From: a bacterium UBP8_UBA817
GTDB lineage: Bacteria; Margulisbacteria; Marinamargulisbacteria; SXXA01; SICP01
Assembly: GCA_945888435.1 (NCBI GenBank)
Contig: CAMCZW010000005.1
Location: 19,668 to 83,667, forward strand
Direction: 5' to 3'
DNA length: 64,000 nt
The notes beneath the pieces are model-generated. The model did no database searches. It worked only from the letters and a program-made list of their open reading frames with translations, and had not been told where the DNA came from. A program made the translations under genes and the position numbers. Shown here one piece after another: positions 15,888 to 25,741 of the stretch; positions within the stretch are counted from its first letter, which is position 1, and every line of letters begins with the position of its first letter.

Positions 15888-18800
15888 AGGTGTAATTTAA
15901 AGAAAATCTTTGCCGTGCCGTACGCTGATTATCTTCTTGTCGATTTGCAAATGAGACTGAAAATTGTTTAAGTAGTAAATATTGCAGTTCAACCTCTGAT
16001 AGCAATATAGATCGGTCACGGCTCTGGCGATTTTGATTTAAATCGGTTCTGGCTCTCAAATATAATTTATTATCAATTAATTCATGCGCCAAACTAATCC
16101 CAAAATCATTTTGGCTCGTTGTTAAATTATCATTACTTCTAATGACCGCTCTTCCAAAGTTATAATTAACCCTAAAATCATATAATCCCACATTTTCGAT
16201 AATTTCTCTTTCAAATGGTCTTAAAAATTGACGTCTAACTAACTGATTAATTTGGTTTTCTCCAAATACATTGATTAATCTTTGGGTTTGATTTGTATTT
16301 GATGGACTTTCCCCTCTCTTATCAAAGGCTAATTCTGGCGCGACGATCTGTACTAACTCATAGCTATTTCGATCTTGTTTATTGCCATCATTATTGCTAG
16401 TTAATGGGTATTTTTTTTGAAAAATAATCGTGCTCGACCTTGGATTGCTATCGGTCATCGTAAAATGATTAAGTTCAATATTTTCAATCTGGAATACAGA
16501 TCCGTTGAATGTAATCAGTAATGCCCCATATGGGTTGTCTTCTGAGATTTGATTATTTTCGGTCGCAATTTTCAGCGGCTCGATCAAGCTCATCGCAGTC
16601 AGATGAACAATGGGTGTCAGCGACTTAATTCCGTTGATCCCAACCTCAGATTTAAATGAAACATCATTTTCTAGTACTTTATATTTTTCATTTTTAAAGA
16701 AGAGCTCCTGGTCTGGTGGCGTAATTAGCTCAAAGCTACGGTTAAATAAGGTAATCACACCTGCTTTTAGATAGATTTTATTTTTAATTTCAGGTTCAAA
16801 AGTAGTCCCTTTAATTAGCAAGGGTGTTTTATGTTCACCTAATTCAAAATCAATTGTATTGGCAAAATCAGAAAGTAAGTTTTTGCCTAATAGACCGCCA
16901 ACAATATGCATGTCTTTCCCGACTTCTACACTAATATCCAAGTTCCAGTTATTAGCCGATTCTGTCTTTTTTGATGGTTCGATTAACACTTCTCCATCTG
17001 AAATTTTGAAATCTGCTGAAATCTTGGCAACATCGCTTGTTTTTTTCCATACAGGTGTCATTTGCAATTCATTTTGTGCTTGAGATATTGGAAGATTGTA
17101 TGGGCCCTTAATTTCTAATTGATTTAAAATTATTTTTCCTTGAAATTTAGAAGGGACTTTTGCATAAAGAGTTGTGGGTTCCGCTTTAATATTAAGTTCA
17201 ATCTTCGCATTTTTTGGTCTTCTTAAATTTAATTCACTTAATTTAATATCCCCATTCAGACTTAATTTATTCCATTTTTTTCCAGAATTATATCTAGGCC
17301 ATTCGATTTTCAGAGGAGACAATGTAATGCTATTTGGTGTAGAAACCTTATCCTCAATATTCATTACAACTGGGATAGTCTTTTTTTGGCTTCCCCTAAT
17401 CCTAAATTCAGCATTTTCTAATTTAATATGCTTTGGAAGTATTATTGGATGATCTAAGGTTCCGACCATTTTCACTTCTAATTCCCCGTTATTCTTAATT
17501 TTCTTAATTTGAGGAATAAATAATGTGACTGCATCGATATTATTTTTATTTAATGTAAGGGTTAGATTGATTGGGCTTTCAGTCTGAGCGGGGTCCCAAT
17601 AGGCACTCAGCGGAAAATTACCTTTAATAGGAGTATCGATTTTATTTTGATTCATTTGGATTTCAGAGCGATCAATCCATATTACACCATCTCCATCAAA
17701 CCGTCCGCCCACGCCTATCCCTTCGTAAGGATTGGCCCCAAATGTGCCGCTGATTGAGGATAGCTGGTAGGCCGTCCCCTTATCACTACTGGTCATATTG
17801 ATTGCGATTTCTGCGGCCTTTATTGGGCCCCGTTTAAATTCTTTTATTAGGAGTTGGGCATCTATTTTAGGGAGTTTTTCTTGAGATTGGATCGTAACCC
17901 ATCCGGTTAACTTACCTGCGATGCGTGACCATCTTGTGACAACACCTTCAAGAAACGCGTCTCTTTCTTTTTCATTTTCCACCAAAAAACTGATACTGTC
18001 ATTGCTGTATCCATATAGTTTCATATTGGCGGTTGAGGTGAGAAGGTTGGGGTCTTTCTTTTCAAATTGTTCTGAGGATTTCACTTTATTACTAGCACTC
18101 CCCTCCCATTCATTTAACGTTTTATTACTTCTAGTTAAAAAATATTCGACTTCATATTTGGCTTGTTCTACCAATTCGGAAATCACACTTAAATCTGCGT
18201 CTGGAAATTTCACATTTAATTTATATTTTCTATTTTCTATATTACTAATTTTGCCAATTTCTGGCAGTACAGCGCTACCTTCAATAGTAATAATGGTATC
18301 CCTATTTTTAAATTGAAAATCTTGTAATCTAATTGTAGATTTATTGTAGTTTAGTTCACCTATTATTTGATCAACCTCTAAAAAACGACCCTTTAAATCG
18401 GTTATGTCAAAATTTACCGTGGCGCTATTTTCTTTTTGATGACTTATTAACTTTCCATCAATATTAATTTTTCCGTTAATGACTCCAAGTGGACCCAATA
18501 TCGACCCAAAATCTTTTAAGTGGACCTCTGTGCCTTCTTTAATTTCAATGCTTCTATTTTGAGTAGACCACTCTAAGTCAAAAAATGCTTTTGAGCCTCC
18601 CTGCATTAAAACGACGTCACTGACTCGCAATATATCTCCACTCCAATCGATATTGGCATTGAGAGTGGTGATCGCTTGCCCCTTTATTACACTTTGTCTT
18701 GCAAAAACATTTCCGCTAACTTGATACTTTTTCAGCCCTTTGGTTGATTTATCTATTTTGGAAACGGTCAAGATACTGGATAACTTTCCAGCAATCGGAT

Positions 18801-21015
18801 ACAGCATCTTTGGAATCATTTTCCCTAGTTTTGGAATTGTTTCAATGGGGATATCTTTGATGGCGATGTTGAGGTGATCAAGGTCTGTTTTATACAATTT
18901 TCCTGAGATATCAATGGTAGTGAGATCGTTATTAGCGTGAAGTGTTTCAAGAGTGATCCAAGGACCATTTATTCTTGCTTTTAGCTCTACATCATTATAA
19001 AGCGCGCCATAAAAAGCAATTTTTTTCCCGGTCCCATTGAGTGTGATGTTAATTTTATCTTCTTGAAAATTTTCGCCTGCTTGGGGAAATTGAACACGGA
19101 TATCTGCGTTGAGGGATACGCCGCCCGAATTAGTATTTTCAGACTCTGGATCGATGTCCCTAATATAGATATCCTCACCGCTTACTTTAAGCTGGAGGAG
19201 TTTATTTTTGTCAATCATTCCTATTGCTCTAATTGCATTGGACTTCCCATTTAATCCTACTGTTAACCAATTGCAGTAAATATTACCACTTGCGATTTCT
19301 ATCTGGGCATTTAGATTATTAATCTGATTACGAAATAAAACAGATTGATTTGGAGTTGCTAAAATAGACACCGTAAAATTAGATAAATCACCCTCTATTT
19401 TTGTTTTAAAGTTTAGTTTTCCTGTCAGGATTGGATTTGCGCTATTTTGTAATTGAGGCAGGTCAATATCTGTCCCTGTAAATGAAAAATTTAAATTGCC
19501 TGATGGAGAATTTAATTCAATGCTTCCACCACCTTTAATTTCTCCACCATAGATTTCGCTATGAGGAGTATCAATTTCCAAAATGCCTTTTTTTAATCGA
19601 ACATTGGTGATGATATTGGTCGGTTTCATATTATAAATCGTCGCCTTATTTGTGACGGTCATGACTTTTAATTCTGGGGAGGATAGATCTCCATTGATCG
19701 CAATTTGTGATTGACTTTCTCCTGATATATTTACTTTTTCAAGTGGTGCAATAATTTTTCTTAAATTTGCGAGGTCATATGGTTTGGTTTTAATCGATAC
19801 CGCGATTTTGGGTTGCCCGAGTTGAATATACCCGCTTCCATCCATGGGGATATTTGCAATTTCGCCTTTAATCTTTGTAAAGAGAATATAAGTAAGTGGG
19901 CTCTCTAAGAAAGGGATTGTTTTTTTAATAAGTGGCGTTTGATTGGTGATGTCGGAGCCTCTTACTTGCTTCAAGAGGACTCCATCTTTATTGATTAGTC
20001 CGATTTTAATCCATTGTTTCCAAACGGTATCGGCTTGTTTTTCGGACAATCCATTGTCTACTAAAATATTACTTATGACGGACTTCGGCATATTTCCTTG
20101 AATAATACGAATTTGGCTGTCCAAATCTTTTATTTCTTCTTGGATAAATGGGAGTTTTAGGGTGGCATTTTCTGTTTTTAAGTTAACATCGTACCAAACC
20201 GGAATTTCTTTTGGGGATTTTGTCGGTTTACTTCTGATTACAGCTTCGATTATGGCCTTATCACCGGAGAGCTTATACCCATTAAATGGTAATAAATAGG
20301 ATCCCCATTGATCTAATTTTAGGATGGCACTGAGGGACCCCATATAATTTCCGGTTTTAATATTTGCAATTCCATGAATTTCTGTTGATTTTGGGTCTTT
20401 TGGATTAGGATGAAAGGCAATTTCGGCCTGATTTTTATTTTTAATTATTAATACGCCATCTTTAAATCGAAATTGCTCCTTAAATGGTATTTCTAAGGTT
20501 TTTTCTCCCCACCCTAGTTCATCTAGATAATCAATATTAATATTTTTAAAATTAATTTTTCCAGGTAATAATGGCGGTTCGCTCGCAGGGGTTTTAGCGA
20601 TGTATATCTTACTTAGGTTCCATTCTCCTTTTTTATTTCGACTAATATTAATTGTCACGTTTTCAATATCGATTTCGCTAAGTATGTCGATTGGTGACGA
20701 CTTTGGAAATAATAATTTGATGGGATTATATTTAAATGTCACCTGCCCAATTTCAATTGCGGGTTTATTTTGAAAATTGGGAGGATTATTAATTTGGATG
20801 TCGCCCACTTTGATTCGAGACAATAAGTCACCGCTCACCGCACTCACCATTGTCCCTGGAGGAAGTGATTTTGATAATTCGTTATTAATAATCTCTTTAA
20901 AAAATTTATGGGGGATTCCGCTACTAATAAATGCAGCGGTTCCTACCCCAATACTGATACTACTGATCAGGGCCCATTTTGCTACCCCTTTTCCAAAAGC
21001 AACTACTCTTTTCAA
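15877..21015 (-). CDS. TamB-like AsmA-family giant (translocation/assembly module)
   Basis: 1712 residues. A single N-terminal membrane helix (about 12-35) precedes a very long run of beta strands of the AsmA/TamB type, with repeated 'I.I.G....' segments. The C-terminal part is the DUF490/TamB domain, ending LNYTYEF with a terminal aromatic residue as expected for contact with a barrel. It would form a groove spanning the periplasm. The start is TTG, with no Shine-Dalgarno sequence, five bases after the thrC stop, so it probably relies on re-initiation. It overlaps the tamA-like gene. Confidence 0.85.
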   Translation of the reverse strand: MKRVVAFGKGVAKWALISSISIGVGTAAFISSGIPHKFFKEIINNELSKSLPPGTMVSAVSGDLLSRIKVGDIQINNPPNFQNKPAIEIGQVTFKYNPIKLLFPKSSPIDILSEIDIENVTINISRNKKGEWNLSKIYIAKTPASEPPLLPGKINFKNINIDYLDELGWGEKTLEIPFKEQFRFKDGVLIIKNKNQAEIAFHPNPKDPKSTEIHGIANIKTGNYMGSLSAILKLDQWGSYLLPFNGYKLSGDKAIIEAVIRSKPTKSPKEIPVWYDVNLKTENATLKLPFIQEEIKDLDSQIRIIQGNMPKSVISNILVDNGLSEKQADTVWKQWIKIGLINKDGVLLKQVRGSDITNQTPLIKKTIPFLESPLTYILFTKIKGEIANIPMDGSGYIQLGQPKIAVSIKTKPYDLANLRKIIAPLEKVNISGESQSQIAINGDLSSPELKVMTVTNKATIYNMKPTNIITNVRLKKGILEIDTPHSEIYGGEIKGGGSIELNSPSGNLNFSFTGTDIDLPQLQNSANPILTGKLNFKTKIEGDLSNFTVSILATPNQSVLFRNQINNLNAQIEIASGNIYCNWLTVGLNGKSNAIRAIGMIDKNKLLQLKVSGEDIYIRDIDPESENTNSGGVSLNADIRVQFPQAGENFQEDKINITLNGTGKKIAFYGALYNDVELKARINGPWITLETLHANNDLTTIDISGKLYKTDLDHLNIAIKDIPIETIPKLGKMIPKMLYPIAGKLSSILTVSKIDKSTKGLKKYQVSGNVFARQSVIKGQAITTLNANIDWSGDILRVSDVVLMQGGSKAFFDLEWSTQNRSIEIKEGTEVHLKDFGSILGPLGVINGKINIDGKLISHQKENSATVNFDITDLKGRFLEVDQIIGELNYNKSTIRLQDFQFKNRDTIITIEGSAVLPEIGKISNIENRKYKLNVKFPDADLSVISELVEQAKYEVEYFLTRSNKTLNEWEGSASNKVKSSEQFEKKDPNLLTSTANMKLYGYSNDSISFLVENEKERDAFLEGVVTRWSRIAGKLTGWVTIQSQEKLPKIDAQLLIKEFKRGPIKAAEIAINMTSSDKGTAYQLSSISGTFGANPYEGIGVGGRFDGDGVIWIDRSEIQMNQNKIDTPIKGNFPLSAYWDPAQTESPINLTLTLNKNNIDAVTLFIPQIKKIKNNGELEVKMVGTLDHPIILPKHIKLENAEFRIRGSQKKTIPVVMNIEDKVSTPNSITLSPLKIEWPRYNSGKKWNKLSLNGDIKLSELNLRRPKNAKIELNIKAEPTTLYAKVPSKFQGKIILNQLEIKGPYNLPISQAQNELQMTPVWKKTSDVAKISADFKISDGEVLIEPSKKTESANNWNLDISVEVGKDMHIVGGLLGKNLLSDFANTIDFELGEHKTPLLIKGTTFEPEIKNKIYLKAGVITLFNRSFELITPPDQELFFKNEKYKVLENDVSFKSEVGINGIKSLTPIVHLTAMSLIEPLKIATENNQISEDNPYGALLITFNGSVFQIENIELNHFTMTDSNPRSSTIIFQKKYPLTSNNDGNKQDRNSYELVQIVAPELAFDKRGESPSNTNQTQRLINVFGENQINQLVRRQFLRPFEREIIENVGLYDFRVNYNFGRAVIRSNDNLTTSQNDFGISLAHELIDNKLYLRARTDLNQNRQSRDRSILLSEVELQYLLLKQFSVSFANRQEDNQRTARQRFSLNYTYEF

Positions 21016-21019
21016 GGGG

Positions 21020-22081
21020 TTATTTTATATACTGTTTTAATATATCTAATACAGCCTGCTTATTACTGTCTACTTTAATTGGAGAATTTGACACTGCAAT
21101 TGCCCGATCAGGATCTTTTAATCCATTGCCAGTCAGGACGGATACAATGACTTGATCAGATGTAAACTCAGTCGTTTTAAGCATTTTTTTAACACCGGCA
21201 ATTGATGCTGCAGAAGCTGGCTCACAAAATACACCATCTAATCTTGCTAATTTGATTTGTGCTTCTGTAATTTCGTCATCTGTAACTAAGTCAATGATGC
21301 CATTGGACTCGGCTTGTGCGGCAACAGCTCCTGTCCAACTGGCAGGATTACCGATGCGGATTGCGGTCGCAATGGTTTCTGGGTTTTCAATGGGATAGCC
21401 TCTGACAATCGGTGCAGACCCTTCGGCTTGGAAGCCCATCATTTTTGGTTTTTTTGTGGATTTTTTGAGATCAAAATATTCTTTGTACCCTTTCCAGTAA
21501 GCTGTAATATTCCCTGCATTCCCGACTGGAATAAAGTGATAATCAGGGGCATCGCCTAAGGCGTCTACAATTTCAAATGCACCAGTTTTTTGCCCTTCGA
21601 TTCGGTAAGGATTAACTGAGTTTACAAGGGTAATAGGGGATTCTTTACAAATTTCGATGACCATTTTTAATGCATCATCAAAATTACCTTCGATTTGAAG
21701 AACGATTGCTCCGTACATCATAGCTTGAGCCAGCTTCCCTAATGCAATCTTTCCTTCGGGTATAATGACGCAGCAAGTCATCCCCGCTTTGGCGGCATAT
21801 GCAGCGGCTGCGGCAGAAGTATTTCCTGTCGAGGCACACATGACCATTTTTGCGCCGGCTTCTTTGGCCTTGCTGATGGCCATCGTCATGCCGCGATCTT
21901 TAAACGATCCGGTGGGATTTAGCCCTTCGTATTTCACATACCATTTTGCTTTAATTCCCCATTCTTTTGCGAGATTATCAATAGGGATTAACGGGGTATT
22001 ACCCTCATTTAATGACACAATTGGGGTTGTTTCAGTGACAGGCAAAAAGTCTTTATAGTGATGGATTAATCCTTTCCACAT
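21020..22081 (-). CDS. thrC: Threonine synthase
   Basis: 353 residues, the short threonine synthase class. It converts O-phosphohomoserine to threonine with PLP. The PLP lysine motif [24 protein letters not shown], the [19 protein letters not shown] phosphate-binding region and the glycine loop [17 protein letters not shown] are all present. Its stop lies four bases before the tamB-like gene, so a housekeeping biosynthetic gene heads the outer-membrane pair. No other threonine-pathway gene is in the window. Confidence 0.96.
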   Translation of the reverse strand: MWKGLIHHYKDFLPVTETTPIVSLNEGNTPLIPIDNLAKEWGIKAKWYVKYEGLNPTGSFKDRGMTMAISKAKEAGAKMVMCASTGNTSAAAAAYAAKAGMTCCVIIPEGKIALGKLAQAMMYGAIVLQIEGNFDDALKMVIEICKESPITLVNSVNPYRIEGQKTGAFEIVDALGDAPDYHFIPVGNAGNITAYWKGYKEYFDLKKSTKKPKMMGFQAEGSAPIVRGYPIENPETIATAIRIGNPASWTGAVAAQAESNGIIDLVTDDEITEAQIKLARLDGVFCEPASAASIAGVKKMLKTTEFTSDQVIVSVLTGNGLKDPDRAIAVSNSPIKVDSNKQAVLDILKQYIK

Positions 22082-22144
22082 ATAGTTACTCCAAAATTTT
22101 GCAGGATATCGTTGTTGCGCGAGGCGAGACGATTATATCATAAG

Positions 22145-22627
22145 CTACTCAGATAATCCTGTATCATATTCATTAAAAAAATGATGGCTTATTTGAACTA
22201 AAATCTTTTGAAATGGTCGCGCGCAAGCTGAATTATTCATGAGTTGTGGATGGAAATATGAAATCAATACAAGAAAGGGGATGCTAATTAAAAGTCCCTT
22301 TGCAGTCCCTAATACAAACCCTGCCATTTGATTTACTGTCCCAATAATGGGTACGCTTAAAATCTTTGTGGCTATTTTCCCAATCGCAGTCATAACCATT
22401 ATTACTGTACCCCAAATGAGGAAAAAGACGACAAAACTTCCGACCGTCAGATTTATTGCAAATTTTGTAAATAGATATTCAGCAACTGAAGGGGCATAAA
22501 TAATTGCTAAAAAGGCTCCGCCAATAAATCCGGCGAGTTCAGTTACGATTTCAATCAGCCCTGATTTATACCCATCGCGGCCACCCATAATAATACAAAT
22601 TAAAATAAAGATATCTAGTAGGTTCAT
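22145..22627 (-). CDS. CvpA family membrane protein
   Basis: 160 residues with four hydrophobic segments (about 3-20, 27-47, 61-83, 100-121). The opening MNLLDIFILICIIMGGRDGYKSGLIEIVTELAGFIGGAFLAI matches the CvpA pattern (D.....l....rG...Gf). The family is linked to colicin V production in E. coli and to envelope integrity elsewhere; its molecular role is not settled. It lies between the aminotransferase and thrC on the same strand. Confidence 0.85.
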   Translation of the reverse strand: MNLLDIFILICIIMGGRDGYKSGLIEIVTELAGFIGGAFLAIIYAPSVAEYLFTKFAINLTVGSFVVFFLIWGTVIMVMTAIGKIATKILSVPIIGTVNQMAGFVLGTAKGLLISIPFLVLISYFHPQLMNNSACARPFQKILVQISHHFFNEYDTGLSE

Positions 22628-22640
22628 GCCTTTTTCGCTC

Positions 22641-23798
22641 TTACCTTTTCAGATCCAGGACTAACTCTCTTATCCTAACTATGGCTTCGTTAAGCTCGCT
22701 TTCCTCGGTCGCATAACAGGCCCGTATAAAGCCCTCTCCTGATGCGCCAAACGCAGTACCAGGGATGACCGCTACCTTTTTTTCTCTTAATAATTTTAAT
22801 GCAAATTCCTGAGAAGTTAGTCCCGTGCTTGAAATATTAGTAAATGCATAAAACGCGCCCTCTGGGATTTGAGTGAACAGTCCGATTTTATTCATTCCAT
22901 CAACATATAAATCTCGTCGTCGTTGGTAGGATTCTTTCATTTTTTTAATTTCTTTTTCAGGACTTCTTAATGCTTCTATTGCCGCGATTTGCGCAATGAT
23001 GGGTGCGCATAGGGCGCTGTACTGATGAATTTTTAATGCCCTTTTGACGATTTCTTCCGGACCGCATAGATAGCCTAGCCGCCAACCAGTCATTGCAAAT
23101 GCCTTTGAAAATCCACTGAGTAAAATAGTGTGGTCTTTCATGCCTTTAATGGACGCCATGCTGGTATACGGGACATAGGAAATCTCAGCATAAATTTCGT
23201 CCGAGAGTACCCATAAATCATGTTTAATCGCTAATTTCGCAATTTCTTCGAGTACAGATGCGGGGATGACAGCTCCTGTTGGATTGTTTGGAGAACAAAT
23301 GACAATGGCTTTTGTTTTTGAAGTTATTTTTTCAGCAATTTTTTGAGGGTCTGGAATTAAGTGGGTCTGATGTGTCTCAACAGAGACCGATGTGGCCCCG
23401 CATAACTGGATTAACGGTGGATAGCATACATATCCTGGCTCAGGAACAATTACTTCGTCGCCAGGGTTCAATATGGCCCTTAGCGCGATATCCACACCTT
23501 CAGAAACCCCTGAGGTAAGAATAATTTCGGTATCTGCGCTGTAGGTGGCATGAAAGCGTTTTTCGAGATATTTTGAGATTGCTTGCCGACATTCTTTTAA
23601 ACCGGCATTGGATGTATAGGAAGTATTTCCTTTTTCGATTGCAGAGATGGCCTTCTCTCTGATGGACCATGGGGTAGGAAAATCAGGTTCCCCTACCCCT
23701 AGTGAAATAATATCTTCTGCACCAATGACCAATTCGAAAAATGCGCGAATCCCAGATGGCGGAATCGTTTCTAATCGGTCAGAAAAGCCGGGGCTCAT
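22641..23798 (-). CDS. Class I/II PLP-dependent aminotransferase (AspAT subgroup I-like)
   Basis: 385 residues. PLP motifs: ISLGVGEPDFPTPWSIREKA, SPNNPTGAVIP, SDEIYAEI, and the Schiff-base lysine in LLSGFSKAFAMTGWRLGY. It should transfer amino groups between an amino acid and 2-oxoglutarate; the substrate is not decided. It overlaps by four bases the gene for a lone RAM domain, a pairing reminiscent of the aminotransferase plus Lrp/AsnC regulator pairs of Firmicutes (alaR-alaT), which suggests an alanine or broad-specificity transaminase. Confidence 0.92.
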   Translation of the reverse strand: MSPGFSDRLETIPPSGIRAFFELVIGAEDIISLGVGEPDFPTPWSIREKAISAIEKGNTSYTSNAGLKECRQAISKYLEKRFHATYSADTEIILTSGVSEGVDIALRAILNPGDEVIVPEPGYVCYPPLIQLCGATSVSVETHQTHLIPDPQKIAEKITSKTKAIVICSPNNPTGAVIPASVLEEIAKLAIKHDLWVLSDEIYAEISYVPYTSMASIKGMKDHTILLSGFSKAFAMTGWRLGYLCGPEEIVKRALKIHQYSALCAPIIAQIAAIEALRSPEKEIKKMKESYQRRRDLYVDGMNKIGLFTQIPEGAFYAFTNISSTGLTSQEFALKLLREKKVAVIPGTAFGASGEGFIRACYATEESELNEAIVRIRELVLDLKR

Positions 23799-24121
23799 AG
23801 AGATACGGCTAGCCTTTCTAACTCATCGTCTGATGTCAGTAATTTTCCATTCTCCTTATACTTTTTGAGTACAAAGTGAGTAATGGTGCTTTGCACATGC
23901 TCAATTGGGGCCAATTTATCGGAGACGAAGTTTGATATTTCTTCTAAAGTTTCGCCTTCAACGCTGATGAGTAAGTCATAGACACCCGACATCAAATAGA
24001 CATTTTGGACTTGATGATGCTTGGCAATTCGCTGGGCCATCATGTGATAGCCTCTCGCTTTTTGAGGGCGAACCTTTACTTCGATAAGCGCATGTAAGAC
24101 TGACTTTGGTGCTTTTGGCAT
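23795..24121 (-). CDS. Stand-alone Lrp/AsnC effector-binding (RAM) domain protein
   Basis: 108 residues from the ATG at 24121, chosen over 24151 because AAGGAAAAG lies just upstream. The sequence ALIEVKVRPQKARGYHMMAQRIAKHHQVQNVYLMSGVYDLLISVEGETLEEISNFVSDKLAPIEHVQSTITHFVLKKYK is the alpha-beta RAM domain that binds amino acids in Lrp/AsnC regulators. The usual N-terminal helix-turn-helix is absent. It lies between a MerR-DegV regulator and an aminotransferase, so it may sense the amino acid and modulate another regulator or the enzyme. Confidence 0.87.
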   Translation of the reverse strand: MPKAPKSVLHALIEVKVRPQKARGYHMMAQRIAKHHQVQNVYLMSGVYDLLISVEGETLEEISNFVSDKLAPIEHVQSTITHFVLKKYKENGKLLTSDDELERLAVSL

Positions 24122-24134
24122 TGTCTTTTCCTTT

Positions 24135-25262
24135 TTATGCGATGGAGACACTTAGGGTTTCAGGTCCTAAGTAAGTTGTTAATGCCGTACAGCCTTCTTC
24201 AAGATAGATTTGTGTATTTGGGCAAATCTTTTTGATTCGGTTACTGACTTCAACGGCTTCTCCATAGAGATAATTATAGGTCAGCATAATATATTTTGCG
24301 TATTTTCCACGTGCAATATATTCCTGCTCGACGTGATTTAATAAAATATCAAATGCCTCTTCTTGTGTTTTGACACAATCGATAATATCAATTTCACCAT
24401 TGTTTTTTAATGTAAAAATGGGTTTGAATTGATATAGCTTTTCCATCAATTTTGGTTGTTGATACCCTTCTGACACTTCATCTTTAGTGTGTTGAGCAAG
24501 ATATCGTAATTCATTCACCATTGTTGTGTAGTAAATTAAAGGAATTTGTTTGGCAATAAATACTTCAAGTTGCTGCCCAGATTCACCCTTATGTAAGGCT
24601 TCGGCGACTTGAATAACAAATAAACCTAACCCTGCACCGGTTGTTTTAGAGTCAATTGAAATTACATCTAATTGATCTGCAAGCTGTTCAGCCGCCGCTT
24701 GAGCATTTTGAAAGGTGTCTGATAGAGAGTTAGACAAGTGAATTGAATAAATCTTTCTAATGCCTAACTTTTTTAGAGCAAGATATTTTTCTTTAAATTC
24801 TTCAACTGTAGGTGGCGTGGTTTTAAGTTCGGCCTTGCCCTTGTCAATTTTTTTCCAAAAATCAGCTTCGGATATTTTTCCATCGTCATCTAATACTTTT
24901 CCGTTGACGGTGAGCTTAATTGGGATGACATGGATATTGAGATTTTTGGATAAGTCTTTTGGAAATACAGCTGTGCTGTCAGTTAATACAGCAACATGAT
25001 AATTTTGAGCGGCACTCTCTTGACCAAAAAGTCGTTCCTTGATGACATCTAAAGGTAAAAACTCCTCTTTTTGCATACGACGTACTTTTTTAATGATCTC
25101 TAAATCTTCATCATCAAATAATCTAACATTTCCCTCGCTGCGTTTTACGTGCGGTAGTAAACCCATTTGATCGTAATATCGAATCGTCCGAGGTGTAATC
25201 CCTAAACGTTTTGTTAAATAGCCAATTTTATATAGTTTTCTCTCAGGCTTGTTGACTGCCAT
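24135..25262 (-). CDS. MerR-type DNA-binding domain fused to a DegV fatty-acid-binding domain
   Basis: 375 residues. Residues 10-80 are a MerR winged helix (YKIGYLTKRLGITPRTIRYYDQMGLLPHVKRSEGNVRLFDDEDLEIIKKV). Residues 89-375 are a full DegV domain (HVAVLTDSTAVFPKDLSKNLNIHVIPIKL, LKTTPPTVEEF, IHLSNSLSDTFQNA), the fold of which binds long-chain acyl groups, as in FakB. The fusion predicts a transcription factor whose ligand is a fatty acid or other lipid. It heads the group with the RAM protein, aminotransferase, CvpA and thrC, and these are possible targets. Confidence 0.9.
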   Translation of the reverse strand: MAVNKPERKLYKIGYLTKRLGITPRTIRYYDQMGLLPHVKRSEGNVRLFDDEDLEIIKKVRRMQKEEFLPLDVIKERLFGQESAAQNYHVAVLTDSTAVFPKDLSKNLNIHVIPIKLTVNGKVLDDDGKISEADFWKKIDKGKAELKTTPPTVEEFKEKYLALKKLGIRKIYSIHLSNSLSDTFQNAQAAAEQLADQLDVISIDSKTTGAGLGLFVIQVAEALHKGESGQQLEVFIAKQIPLIYYTTMVNELRYLAQHTKDEVSEGYQQPKLMEKLYQFKPIFTLKNNGEIDIIDCVKTQEEAFDILLNHVEQEYIARGKYAKYIMLTYNYLYGEAVEVSNRIKKICPNTQIYLEEGCTALTTYLGPETLSVSIA

Positions 25263-25334
25263 GGACCTAACTCCCTTTTATTTAACGTTTTACGTCAGAA
25301 TTTATCAAAAAATGCACTCTGAATCAAGGTTTAC

Positions 25335-25667
25335 CTAGGCTTTTCCGATTATTTTTGTGATTTCATCATTCATTCCGGCTTCTGTTCGATGGCCAATTAT
25401 GCGACCAATTTCTTTTCCATTTTGAAAAACGATACAGCATGGAATGCTGGAAATTTGAAAATCTTGAGCGGATTTGATATTGCTATCCACATCTATTTTA
25501 CAGATTTTGATATCATCGGACCTTTTTTCTGAAATGGCACTTAATACCGGGGCTAACATCTTGCATGGTCCACACCATTGTGCCCAGAAATCTACCAGGA
25601 CCGCCTTTTTCGTTTCTGCTAATACTTCGGATTGGAATGTTGAGTCTGTAATTACTGTGACTGACAT
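25335..25667 (-). CDS. Thioredoxin
   Basis: 110 residues, the classical size. The active site WCGPCK sits in VDFWAQWCGPCKMLAPVL. The cis-proline loop reads SIPCCIVFQNG, where two cysteines replace the usual Thr and hydrophobic residue after the proline; this may alter redox behaviour. It is a cytoplasmic disulfide reductase. No thioredoxin reductase is nearby. It lies between the dGTPase-like gene and the MerR-DegV gene on the same strand, with a purine-rich Shine-Dalgarno sequence upstream. Confidence 0.93.
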   Translation of the reverse strand: MSVTVITDSTFQSEVLAETKKAVLVDFWAQWCGPCKMLAPVLSAISEKRSDDIKICKIDVDSNIKSAQDFQISSIPCCIVFQNGKEIGRIIGHRTEAGMNDEITKIIGKA

Positions 25668-25741
25668 AAAGGCCTCCTGTTGGTTTTGTGTGAGATCGAC
25701 TCGACTTTAGCATGTTGTCACTACTTTTGGAACATCACGGC

